From Eleusine coracana subsp. coracana (Eukaryota > Streptophyta > Magnoliopsida > Poales > Poaceae), in assembly GCA_032690845.1 (NCBI GenBank), contig CM064424.1:42669511-42733510 (forward strand): DNA of 64,000 bases, written 5' to 3'. Made by a program: the position numbers and the translations under genes. Positions 25,529 through 36,336 of this stretch are shown piece after piece; position 1 is the stretch's first letter; each line of letters begins with the position of its first letter. Under the pieces are notes generated by a model. The model searched no databases. It saw only the letters and a list, made by a program, of their open reading frames with translations, and was not told the origin of the DNA.

Positions 25529-28397
25529 TCATACGCTCACCAACTCGATGTCCTTCTTCTCAACATGGTCTCTTATGAAGTGATGTCTCACTTGAATATG
25601 CTTCACATGACCATGATCTCCCGTCCTGAGATCCATCTTGATTGCCACCTCACTATCACAATATAGTGGCATTTGGGTGTAGTTGAGGCCATAGTCCGAG
25701 AGTGTTTGTCTCATGTATAGAAGTTGTGCACAACAAGCTCCCGTCGCCATATATTCCGCTTCGGCGGTAGATAGAGCCACGGAGTTTTGCTTCTTTGAGC
25801 TCCAACAAACTAGAGGTCTTCCAGGAAATTGACAACCACCCGATGTACTCTTTCTATTCACTTTGCAATCCATGAAGTCGGAACCCGAATACCCAAGTAA
25901 CTCAAAGTTTGATCCTCTAGAATACCATAAGCCCATGGTAGGTGTGTACTTGAGTTATCTCATTATTCTCTTCATGGTCTTCAAGTGTGACTCATTTGGA
26001 TTTTCTTGATAGCGTGCACACAAGTACACACTAAACATAATGTCCGGTCCTGAAGCGGTGAGATAGAGCAAAGATCCAATGATTGATCTATATAGCTTGG
26101 GGTTCACCGGTTTCCCTTTCACATCATCATCCAAGGGTTTGCTTGTAGCCATAGATGTGTCCAAAGGCTTGCAATTCTCCATGTTGAATCTTTTGAGAAG
26201 GTCCTTGGTATATTTTTCTTGATAAATGAAGTTTCCCTCTCTCAATTGCTTGAATTGGAATCCAAGGAACATGTGCAACTCTCCAATCATTGACATTTGG
26301 AATTCCTTAGCCATCATCTCCCGAAACTCTTCATTGAACTTCTCATTGGTTAACCCATAGATGATATCATCCACATAGATTTGGCACATAAAGAGATCCT
26401 TCCCAACATACATCGTGAACATGGTGCTATCAATGCTTCCAGTGGTAAATCCATTCTTGAGTAGGAAGTTCCTCAAGTGTTCATACCATGCCCTTGGTGC
26501 TTGCTTGGACCATAGAGAGCTTTCTTCAATTTGTATACATGTCTTGGATGTTTTGGGTCCTCAAACACTGGAGGTTGTTCCACATAGACTTTCTCATTGA
26601 TTTCTCCATTCAAGAAGGTACTCTTGACATCCATTTGAAAGAGCTTGAAACCATTATGTGATGCATAGGCAAGAAAGATCCGAATAGCTTCAAGACGGGC
26701 CACGGGAACAAAGGTTTCTTCAAAGTCAATTCCCGCCACTTGAGAATATCCCTTAGCCACTAGGCGAGCCTTGTTCTTGGCAATTGCTCCTTTCTCATCT
26801 TGCTTGTTCTTAAAGACCACTTGGTGCCAACCATATTATGATTCTTGGGTCTCTCAACCAATTTCCACACTTTACACCTCTTGAAGTTGTTCAATTCTTC
26901 TTGCATGGCAATTACCCACTTGTGATCATCCATAGCTTCATCAATGGTAATAGGCTCAATCATAGAGACGAAAGATAAGTTCTCAATCTCAACATTGGCC
27001 TCATCATTATTCTCTTCACTCACATAGTTGGGCTTGTATTGATTTCTCCTTGTCTTTATTTCATGAGATGGATTCCCAATGATCAAGTCTTGTGAATGAT
27101 CATTGTTGATGCCCTTGGGTCTAGGATGGTGTTTTCTTTGTGTAGGAGAGGCTCTTGGTGAAGTGTCTTGTGCATCATGAATTGTTTGCTCTCTTGATAT
27201 ATGAGTGTCTTGTATCCTTAGAGAGGTGGATGAGTCACTCTTATGCTTTCTTGTTTTGGACTTTGGGTTTGAGGTGGATGAGAGGTTATCTTGTGAAGAA
27301 CTAGGAGAAGTGGTTTGTGATGAAGTATGTGGGGATGTTTGTGCCTCACTTCTCATTTGAGATTCCTCATCATTTTGTGAGTGTACTCTCAATGAATCTT
27401 GGGAGGAGCTTGTGGGAGTATTTGTGGCATCTTGAGTTATTTGTTGTGCCTCGGGGGAGGAGGTAGGTTGAGGTGGTGGAGTAGAGGGCTCATCAATATC
27501 ACCATCATTGGCCTCGTGGGGTAAAACCTCGCCCACGGGCATGTTTCTCAAAGCTTCCCTCATAGGCTCATCTCCAGTGTCCACTTCATGAAATTCATCC
27601 TCTTTTTGGGACCCATTTGACTCATCGAATTGCACATCATAGGATTCCTCCACACATCCGGTGGTGGAGTTGTAGACCCTATATGCTTTAGAAGTCCCAG
27701 AGTACCCAACAAGAATGCCTTCATGAGTTCTTCTCTCAAACTTCCCGGGCTTTCTCCTCTTCTTGAGAATGTAACACTTGCATCCAAAGACTCGAAAATA
27801 GGAAATATTGGGTTTCTGTCCCACCAATAGCTCATATGGTGTCTTCTTCAACAAACAGTGGAGATAGACATGGTTGGAGGTGTAGCAAGCCGTGTTGATT
27901 GCCTCCGCCCAAAACTTCTCATGAGTTCCATACTCATCCAACATTGCACCTGCAAGAGTGATGAGCGTCTTGTTATTCCTCTCCACTACTCCATTTTGCT
28001 CGGGAGTATATGTAGGGGAGAATTCATGTTTGATCCCTTTCTTGTCACAATATTCCTCCACTATGGTGTTTTTGAATGCCGTCCCATTGTCACTCCTTAT
28101 CTTCACAATGCTAGCACTGAACTCATTCTTTGCCCTCTTGGTAAACCTTCTGAAGATACCACTAGCTTGAGATTTGTCCACAAGAAAGAAGGTCCAAGTA
28201 TATCTCATGAAATCATCAACAATCACCAAGCAATATAGATTGCCTCCTAAACTCTTGTAATGTGTTGGCCCAAACAAGTCCATGTGCAAGAGCTCTAGAG
28301 GACGAGATGTAGACATGAATGACTTGGTGGGATGTAAGGATGCAACTTGTTTCCCCGCCTGATAAGTGCTGCATAATTTATCCTTCTCAAAGGTCAC
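25529..28397 (-). pseudogene. SIRE-like pol: integrase, reverse transcriptase, RNase H
   Basis: Read right to left. The integrase spans about 28397-27700 with Asp of LLHMDLFGP, Asp of IRSDNGTAF and Glu of NGVVERNNKTL. A Ser/Thr/Gln-rich spacer is at about 27500-27000. Reverse transcriptase runs 26900-25955 with QMDVKSTFLNGE and the catalytic QIYVDDIIYG. RNase H is 25936-25529 with CWSSKKQNSVALSTAEAEY and HIQVRHHFIRD. The catalytic residues of integrase and RT are present. The frame breaks near 26480 and 26800 (frameshifts) and near 25940 (stop), and the join to gag-protease at about 28405 also changes frame. Recent in origin but dead. Confidence 0.9.
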
Positions 28398-28414
28398 ATC
28401 TTTGATTCCTTCAA

Positions 28415-30379
28415 CTAGATTCCTCTTGACAAAATCTTCTTGAGCTGATTCATTCCAACATGTGCTAGCCTTCTATGCCACAACCATCCCTTGGATGCCT
28501 TAGTGAATAGGCAAATGCTTGGTGGCATATTGCTTGACTTGAAGTCCGTGACATACAAGTTCTCATGTCTCACTCCATGAAATACTAGCCCCCTCTTGAC
28601 ATTCTCAATTGTTACACCATCCTCATCAAACGTGTACTTGAAACCCATGTCACAAAGTTGACCAATAGATAGAAGGTTGAAGTTGAGGGTTTCCACAAGG
28701 AAGACCTTGGAGAGATGGAGGTCATTTGTGATGGCCACCTTGCCCGAGCCTCTAACTCTCCCTTTTGAGTTATCCCCAAAAGTCACCTTCTCACTCTCTT
28801 CGTCTTCATCAATGGTGGTGAACATGGTTGGCTTCCCGGTCATGCGTTGAGTGCAGCCACTATCAAGAATCCAATGAGTGCCTCCACTCTTGTAGTTGAA
28901 CCTAGTTGTAGCCGTAAGACAAGCACTAGAGGAAGAGGAGTTAGTATCCAAAGCATTACTTGATTGACTAGCACTAACCTCATGATGTCGAGCAATGAGA
29001 CCATCCTCATAGATAGGGATTCTTGCAATCCCATCCAATAGTCTCCTCCTAATGGGATAGTGAGGAGCATGATATCTCCAATGTCTATGATCATCCCCCA
29101 TGTGCACATTGTCAAGGTTGATGTAGTAATGGGGAGGACCATAGAGTCCAGTGATGTGCTCAAGCACATGTCCCACTTGAGAGTGGAGTACAAGTATCAT
29201 CTCCATTGCTCTCTCAATTGAGAGCTCATGTCTCTTGTTGACTACCTCCTCAAGTAAGAAACTCCTCTCAGGAGTTGTGATTTGTTGGAGGAGCTTGTCA
29301 ATCAGTTCATGTGGTGCAATCTTCCGAAGTCCCCTAAAAGAGTTAATCCTACACACAAGATCATAGATGCTCCATGGATTCTCACAAAGGTCATCATTCG
29401 GATTTCTCACAAATTCACCAAGTTTAAAGAGGAGGTCTTGTTGGTGAGCTCGATGAAGATGCCAAAGATGATCTTGTGGTGGAGGGAGCAGAGGAGGTGG
29501 ACACGTCAGAGCTGAAGCCGTAAGATTGATCATCTCAAATAGTCGAGCGAGCATTGTTGTTGGTGCTCCCCCTACGCCAATGCTCGGTCCACTCAAAGTG
29601 CTTGGAGTAGCACTTGGAATGACACTTGAGGTAGAGCTTGACGAAGCGCCCGATGTATGTCTTGCTCCAAAGGTGTTGTAGAAGTTGTTGCAAGGCAATC
29701 TTGTGGAGGGATCAAATAAGTTTGAGCTTGAAGATACTCCTTTCTCTTTGCTCGAGGATGCTTCATGAGTTGCCTTGAATGTCCTCTTCCATGTCATGCT
29801 TGCAGCAATCTCCTCATCCTTGAAGAGCAGCTCAATCACATCTTCTACGGAGAGACTCTTCTCCATGAGAAGGTCAAGTGTGACGTAGAAGAGCTTGCTA
29901 CTCGGAACCAAGGAGAGGATCTTCTCCACTATCACGATCTTGGGAAGCTCGAAAGAAGTTGCTCCAATCCTGTCCACAATACCTCGCAAGCGAATAAGAG
30001 AGTCAAGTAAGTCCTCATTATCATTAGCATGAAAAGCAAAGAACTCCTCAACAATAGAACTACTAGCATGATCAATAGGAGACTCACAAACATCATCAAT
30101 GCTAGTAGAGCAAGCAAGATCAAGAGACACATCATTATCAATCATCATGTTAGGCATACTAGTAGAGCAACCTATCAAGTCATTGCAAGAAGAGTCTAGG
30201 CACTCACTAGTACAAGGCACATCCACGCAATCATCACAATCATCATACACATGATCATCGGTAAAGGTATTAACAAAGTCCACAAGAGTATCCATCAACT
30301 CATCCAGAATCATGGCATTTAGGTAGCATTTAAAGCGATCCTTCCATGAGCCATGACCTGGCCCCGAATGGGATGACAT
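28415..30379 (-). CDS. SIRE-like gag-protease, 654-codon open frame
   Basis: An uninterrupted frame starting 55 bases inside the primer site. The N-terminal half resembles copia gag only weakly (a UBN2-like segment around residues 120-190 with VEKILSLVPSSK and LSVEDVIELL). The middle is Ser/Pro-rich. I find no CCHC zinc knuckle, which a copia gag should carry. The C-terminal quarter has the protease active site ILDSGCTQRMTG at about residue 500, and the frame then runs into the GAG pre-integrase segment ending WHRRLAHVGMNQLKKI. Gag, protease and pre-integrase are thus in one frame, and the integrase follows in another. The open frame may be rearranged rather than ancestral. Family assignment is firm from the protease end. 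Confidence 0.8.
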   Translation of the reverse strand: MSSHSGPGHGSWKDRFKCYLNAMILDELMDTLVDFVNTFTDDHVYDDCDDCVDVPCTSECLDSSCNDLIGCSTSMPNMMIDNDVSLDLACSTSIDDVCESPIDHASSSIVEEFFAFHANDNEDLLDSLIRLRGIVDRIGATSFELPKIVIVEKILSLVPSSKLFYVTLDLLMEKSLSVEDVIELLFKDEEIAASMTWKRTFKATHEASSSKEKGVSSSSNLFDPSTRLPCNNFYNTFGARHTSGASSSSTSSVIPSATPSTLSGPSIGVGGAPTTMLARLFEMINLTASALTCPPPLLPPPQDHLWHLHRAHQQDLLFKLGEFVRNPNDDLCENPWSIYDLVCRINSFRGLRKIAPHELIDKLLQQITTPERSFLLEEVVNKRHELSIERAMEMILVLHSQVGHVLEHITGLYGPPHYYINLDNVHMGDDHRHWRYHAPHYPIRRRLLDGIARIPIYEDGLIARHHEVSASQSSNALDTNSSSSSACLTATTRFNYKSGGTHWILDSGCTQRMTGKPTMFTTIDEDEESEKVTFGDNSKGRVRGSGKVAITNDLHLSKVFLVETLNFNLLSIGQLCDMGFKYTFDEDGVTIENVKRGLVFHGVRHENLYVTDFKSSNMPPSICLFTKASKGWLWHRRLAHVGMNQLKKILSRGI

Positions 30380-30433
30380 CCCAACTCAATACAGTCACTA
30401 CTTAAGGCGGTTAAGCCTTATAATGAGCACTTG

Positions 30434-30445
30434 GCTCTGATACCA
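30434..30445 (-). other. tRNA-iMet-type primer-binding site of the SIRE-like element
   Basis: The minus strand reads TGGTATCAGAGC two bases inside the right LTR. This proves that the right LTR is the 5' one. Confidence 0.92.
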
Positions 30446-30447
30446 CT

Positions 30448-32369
30448 TGAAAGGATCATAGTGACCGAGAGGGGGGGTGTGAATCGGGAACTACCACTAT
30501 GTCCCAAATTCACCAAATCCTAAATCTGATCACTTAAAACAACCCCTACATAATCCTAGTGGTGATCACACTAGCAAGATAATGAACCTATGAAAGGAAC
30601 AACAACCTAAGCAAACTAGTGGATCACACAAACGCAATACAACTCCTATGCAAGCTAGTTGTCAAAAATACGCGGAAGTAAACAACTAGCTAGCAAGTAG
30701 TTCCACTCAATCAAAGCTACTAGATCAACTAGCATATAGAAAGCATACAAGCATGAGTAGCACAATACATACTAGGGTGATCATTCAAGCCAAATCAATT
30801 CCTATACATGCTAGTGATCAAGTATGAAGGCTAAGCACTACTAGCAAGTAAAGAAGCCTATTCATGCAAGTCTACAAGGTAGTCAACTAGAGCAAGGTAA
30901 GCACACAAGCATGAACAACACGATATGTAAATGCGGAAGGTAATACATCAAAGTAAGGAGTAGAGTAAGAGATGGCTCATGATTTTTTCTCGAGGTCTCA
31001 GAAGGATGGCGCCTTCCCCTACTCCTCGTGGGACCACTCCCGCTGGAGTCCCGGTCCCTCCCGCCACCAAGTGGAATTCTCGCCCACGAGCCCGCAATCA
31101 CTCCTTGAGTGAAGACACGGTGTGCATCACCGCTGCACAAAGCACAAGCTCGCCTCCCTCAAGAACTTGTCATACTCCCCGAGCCGGCACGGGTGCTCAC
31201 TATTGATGCCCCTTCCAACGGCGGGCTCAAACCGTATACAAACTTGTGACGGCCTTGACAACCAATCATGATAGGCTCGATCACCGACACCTAACCGGTC
31301 TAGGTCTCACCATAGACCAAGAGTAACAACCTAGATCACACCCTCAAGGACACCCTAGCCTTAGATGTGCAAGATCATTCCATGTTACTCTCACTAGCAC
31401 TCTCAAGATATCCAATATCCTCTTCTAGTGCTCTCCTCTTTTCCTCTTGGACCTTACTAAATGCTCTCAGGTATTCCATTGGCCAAGAGAGGTCTCCAAG
31501 ACCCCAGCAACGAAGTTATATAGGCTCCCAACCTCAAACTAGTCGTTGCTCCACGAAATTGCCTTTCTGGACACACTGGCCAGACTGTCCGGTCACTCTG
31601 GTAGCGGCTCTCCCAACCATTGGCTCCTTGTCCAGGCAATCCTTTGTACTGACCGAACTGTCCAGTCACTAGACCAGACCGTCCGGTCCACTTTCTCTCT
31701 CCATTCTAGGAAGGTCCGTAAACTGCATTCTCTTTGTCGTCCCTGCACTCCTACTGACCGGACCGTCCGGTCAGTAGACCGGACCATCCGGTCTATATGG
31801 AGTCTCCTACAGACAGAGTCCTTGCTCCTCGCTCTAAGTCCTGGAAAACTCCACATAGTGATCGTACAGTCCGGTCACCTCTGACCCCTCTGTCTGGTCA
31901 CTACGTCGAGAAGCTGAAACTTGTTGTCCTTGCTTGACTTGGTTTCCCGGCTTCTCCGAACAGCTCCTTGGCTTCTCCACTATCACCTAGTGCCTGTGAT
32001 TTCACCGAGCAACCATGCACATCACCGACTAGACATGACTTAACAGAATGACCTAGACCCCCTTGATAGTGCGGTTTTTCCTATGGACTCAAAGCCTAAC
32101 AACTAGACAAGTGTACCAAACACTTGCTCCATAGCTTGTTCTCCACTTTGATCCATCTCCATCAACCCTTGGACTCCATCAAGCTCATCAAGCTTCCATG
32201 CTTGCGGTCATTGTCATCCATTGCCAAGGACGCTGTAGACAATCATCATAAGATAGAAATGGTTTCCTACACAAACAACACTCATGTAGATGTTAGTCAT
32301 ATTTCATGTTTGTCATGCATCACCAAAACTCCATACCCTGGGGTGACCTCAATGGTCATGATCCTTACA
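30448..32369 (-). repeat. 5' LTR of the SIRE-like element
   Basis: 1922 bases, colinear with the left LTR with scattered substitutions and small indels. The CCGGAC cluster is at about 31560-31885 and the TATA box at 31515-31522. The long open frame beginning at 32124 runs from this LTR into copia B by chance and is not a gene. Confidence 0.9.
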
Positions 32370-32374
32370 GATAT

Positions 32375-35134
32375 TCTCTATGGTAATTGCCCATTGGTGA
32401 ATGGATTGTATTACTTAGATCTTGAGAATAAGCCTATTTATAATATTGATGCGAAAAGGCTCAAGCCTAATGATTTGAATCTCACATATACTTGGCATTG
32501 TCGTTTAGGTCATATAAATGAGAAGCGCATAAAGAAGCTCCATACAGATGGTCTTCTAAGTTCTTTTGATTTTGAATCAATTGATACATGTGAGTCTTGT
32601 TTACTTGGCAAAATGACTAAGTCGCCTTTCACAGGAAATAGTGAGAAGGCGAGTGAACTATTGGGACTTGTACATATGGATATATGTGGACCAATGAGTT
32701 GCACGACCAGAGGTGGTTTTCAGTACTTCATAACTTTTACCGACGACTTTAGTAGATATGGTTACATCTACTTAATGAGGCATAAGTCTGAATCCTTTGA
32801 AAAGTTTAAAGAATTTCAAAATGAAGTACAAAATCAATTGGGCAAGACTATTAAGCTCCTACGATCTTATCGTGGTGGTGAATATTTGAGCCATGAATTT
32901 GGTGGAACATCTAAAGCAATGTGTAATTGTTCCACAATGGACTCCGCCAGGAACACCCCAATGGAATGGGGTATCCGAACGGAGGAACCGAACCTTGTTA
33001 GACATGGTTAGGTCTATGATGAGCCAAAGTGATCTTCTATTGTCCTTCTGGGGATACGCTCTAGAAACTACCGCTTTCACACTTAATAGGGTTCCATCTA
33101 AATCCATAGAAAGGACGCCATATGAGATATGGACTGGGAAGCGTCCTGGGTTGTCTTTTCTTAAGATTTGGGAATGTGAGGCTTATGTAAAACGTATGAT
33201 GTCTGATAAGTTTTCTTCCAAGTCTAATAAATGCTTCTTTGTAGGATGCCCTAGGGAAACCAAAGGTTATTATTTCTACAACCGGGAAGAGGGCAAAGTG
33301 TTTGTCGCTCGTAATGGTGTTTTTCTAGAGAAAGAATCTCTCCAAAAGGGTAAGTGGGAGAACAGTGCAACTTTAGGAAGTTCAAGAAGCTCAAGAAAAT
33401 GTTTCTTCTTCCGCTATGCCACAATTGGATGAACAAATTGTTGTTGAACCAATTGTTGAAACACCAGCCTCGCGTAGGTCAGAAAGGGCACGTCGCGCTT
33501 CTGAAAAGTTAACGCTCCTAACCACGGGGCAGCGTGACATATTATTGTTAGACAATGATGAGCCTAAGACTTATAGTGATGCAATGATGGGACCGGACTT
33601 TGAGAAATGGCTTGGAGCCATGAGATCCGAATTAGAACCCATGAGAGAAAATCAAGTTTGGAACTTGATAGATCCGCCTGATGGTGTAAAAACCATTGAG
33701 TGTAAATGAGTTTTTAAGAAAAAGATAGACATGGATGGAAATGTTTACATCTATAACGCACGATTGTTGGTGAAAGGTTTTAAGCAAATTCACGGAGTTG
33801 ATTATGATGAGACCTTCTCGCCCGTCGCTATGCTAAAGTCCATACGGATCCTTCTAGCAATTGTCGCATTTTATGATTATGAGATATGGCAAATAGATGT
33901 CAAAACGGCTTTCCTTAATGGAAACCTAAGTGAGGATGTGTACATGACACAACCTAAAGGTTTTGTCGATCCACAAAATGCTAGGAAGATATGCAAGCTT
34001 CAAAAGTCCATTTATGGACTAAAGCAAGCATCTCGGAGTTGGAATCTTTTCTTTGATGAGGTAGTCAAAGGGTTTGGCTTCATTAAAAATGAAGAAGAGA
34101 CTTGTGTTTACAAAAAGGCTAGTGGGAGCGCGCTTGTCTTTCTGGTCCTTTATATGGATAACATATTGCTGATCGGTAATGATATTCCAACGCTTAAAGC
34201 TGTTAAGACTTCTTTGAGAAAGAGTTTCTCTATGAGGGACTTAGGAGAGGTAGCTTACATTTTAGGCATTAAGATCTATAGAGAAAGATCAAAAAGGCTA
34301 ATTGGATTATGCCAAGACACGTACATCGATAAGGTATTGAAACGGTTCAATATGCAAGATTCCAAGAAAGGTTTCTTGCCCATGTCGCATGGCATTACTC
34401 TTAGCAAGACACAGTGTCCTTCAACACATGATGAGATTGAGAAGATGAGAGCGATCCCATATGCTTCGGCTATCGGATCCATCATGTATGCCATGATATG
34501 TACGCGCCCAGATGTAGCTTTTGCTCTAAGCACTGCAAGCAAATTCCAATCAAACCCAGGAGAAGCTCGCTAGGTGGCTAGTAAGAATATCCTAAAGTAC
34601 TTGAGAAGAACTATGGGTATGTTCCTAGTATATGGAGGTGAGGAAGACCTCATTGTAAATGGTTACACTGATGCTAGCTTCCAAACCGACAAAGACAATT
34701 CGACATCGCAATCTAGATATGTGTTTTGCCTCAATGGAGGCGCGGTGAGCTGGAAGAGTTTCAAGCAAGATACGGTTGCTGACTCAACAACGGAGGCCGA
34801 GTACCTTGCCGCTTCAGAAGCTACAAAGGAAGCTGTTTGGATCAGAAAATTTGTTTCTGAGTTGGGTGTGGTTCCTAGTGCGTCCAGTCCAATGGATCTC
34901 TATTATGACAATAGTGGTGCCATTATGCAAGCCAAGGAGCCTAGAGTGTATCAAAAGAACAAACACGTACTACGATGTTATCACCTCATCCGGGACATCG
35001 TCGCTCGAGGTGATGTAAAGATATGTAAGGTGCACATGGATTCAAACATCGCTGATCCGTTGACAAAGCCTCTCTCTCAGCCCAAGCATGAGGCACATAT
35101 GAGATCCATGGGTATTAGATATCTGCATGATTAA
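32375..35134 (+). pseudogene. Copia B copy 2 pol (after the SIRE-like insertion)
   Basis: Resumes the frame broken at 22268. GAG pre-integrase at about 32500-32620 has WHCRLGH and CESCLLGK intact. The integrase spans 32650-33430. Its second catalytic Asp is Tyr (LLRSYRGGEY), a one-base insertion near 32903 shifts the frame, and the catalytic Glu is kept in NGVSERRN. Reverse transcriptase runs 33550-34570 with a TGA at 33707 in place of Trp, and its YVDD box is changed to YMDN. A TAG at 34571 separates RT from RNase H (34574-35134, ending GIRYLHD). Every catalytic activity is impaired. The copy is colinear with 12374-15033 and keeps the RT N-terminal stretch that copy 1 has lost. Confidence 0.9.
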
Positions 35135-35834
35135 TGTATGAAAGATTGTGTAATGTCTATGTTTATATATGATTGAATAAAGTGTTATTCTGTTTCATGG
35201 ATAATAATTATTGCATTGATTAACAAGTACGTGACTTGTTTGTGAAACTCATTGTCTTGATAATATTATCCTAAATGATCCCTAGTTCCTTATCATTATG
35301 TGGGACAATAATGATTCATCGACTAGCACATATATTGGTTGATGATCATGTTTCACAGATCATTGATGTGGAGATATCAAATCAATAATGTGGACACATG
35401 TTGGATTGACTCACTAAAAGACTCTGCTAAGATGTTATATTTGTGCCATCAGTCGTTGTCTTGAATGATATACCTTTGGGATCCTTAGACCTGAGATTAA
35501 AAGTTAATCACAATGACTAAGAGTTAGTCATGATAAATCCACTAGACATTCGAGTGAATGGTCGAGCTATTATAGGGATGGCACGTATCTCGCCTTGAGC
35601 TTGACTGATATCGTGAGGCAAAGGGATCGCTGAATGCGTATGTCAAAGGTTCAGCCGATATGATCTTTATGTGTATCCGAGAATCAGTATGTGCTGCTAG
35701 GTGCCGCTATTGATTTATGATTTGAAAAAGGGTTTTCACATCATTGTCGTGTACATGTGAACCTAACGGGTCACACACTTAACGGGTTGGAACATTGCTT
35801 GCCTATATGATTGTCTCTAGTGTAAGTGGGAGAT
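35135..35834 (+). other. 3' untranslated region and polypurine tract of copia B copy 2
   Basis: Colinear with 15034-15958 but shorter by about 225 bases. The purine-rich GTGGGAGAT precedes the LTR. Confidence 0.75.
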
Positions 35835-36336
35835 TGTTGGAGATATGCCCAAGAGAAATTATGGATTTGATCCGTATGTGAGGGCCATACGGATATTGAT
35901 CTGTGAGGAATTAGTCCACTAATAGGCCAAGTTGTCGAGACCCATTAGAAGGGTCTATATAAATGGAGGTGGGGCAAGGGGTGCACGCCGCCACCAGTCT
36001 AGAACCCTAGCCGCTGCGCTCCTCTCTCTCGCCCACAAACCCTAGCCGTGTTGCCGGTGCTAGCATGCCGCGCATAGTGCTCCAAGCCCGTACGTGTGGA
36101 TACCGCGAGGAGACGTTGCTGTTGCTACGGTGCCGGACGGCTAGACTAGGAGCAGCCGATTGTGATCGACTACTTTCTCTACATCGACGCGCAATTACGT
36201 TGGACAAGCTGCTCCAACCTTTGCTTCTGCTCCACATGCGTGTCTAGTGGTAACGATCCATGATCCCCTATTGCAAGGTTTCCTAGTTGAATGGTATAAA
36301 TTTTATATGCTATCGTAGCCTACCCGTTGCCCTTCA
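35835..36336 (+). repeat. 3' LTR of copia B copy 2
   Basis: 502 bases, the same length as 15959-16460, from TGTTGGAGATATGCCC to GCCCTTCA. A TATA box TATATAAAT is at 35956-35964. The next five bases are CTTTC. The matching left target duplication is not available because the left end of the tandem array is lost. Confidence 0.9.

Larger units (their letters stand above)
22269..32369 (-). mobile_element. SIRE/Opie-like Ty1-copia retrotransposon, complete, TSD GATAT
   Basis: A 10101-base element with LTRs at 22269-24233 and 30448-32369. On its own strand it starts TGTAAGGATCATGACC and ends ATGATCCTTTCA. The target duplication GATAT is seen at 22264-22268 and 32370-32374. The empty site survives in copia B copy 1 near 12420-12430 (GAATGATATTCTTTATGG). 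The primer site, gag-protease, integrase, RT, RNase H and polypurine tract all follow in the minus direction. Long LTRs, the LLHMDLFGP integrase type and repeated CCGGAC/GTCCGG in the LTR point to the SIRE/Maximus lineage (Opie/Ji of maize). The pol is broken in several places, so this copy is not autonomous now. Confidence 0.92.

Noticed and set aside
32124..33011. 295-codon open frame
   Set aside because: Its first part is the SIRE-like LTR and the rest is copia B pre-integrase and integrase; the fusion is a result of the insertion.
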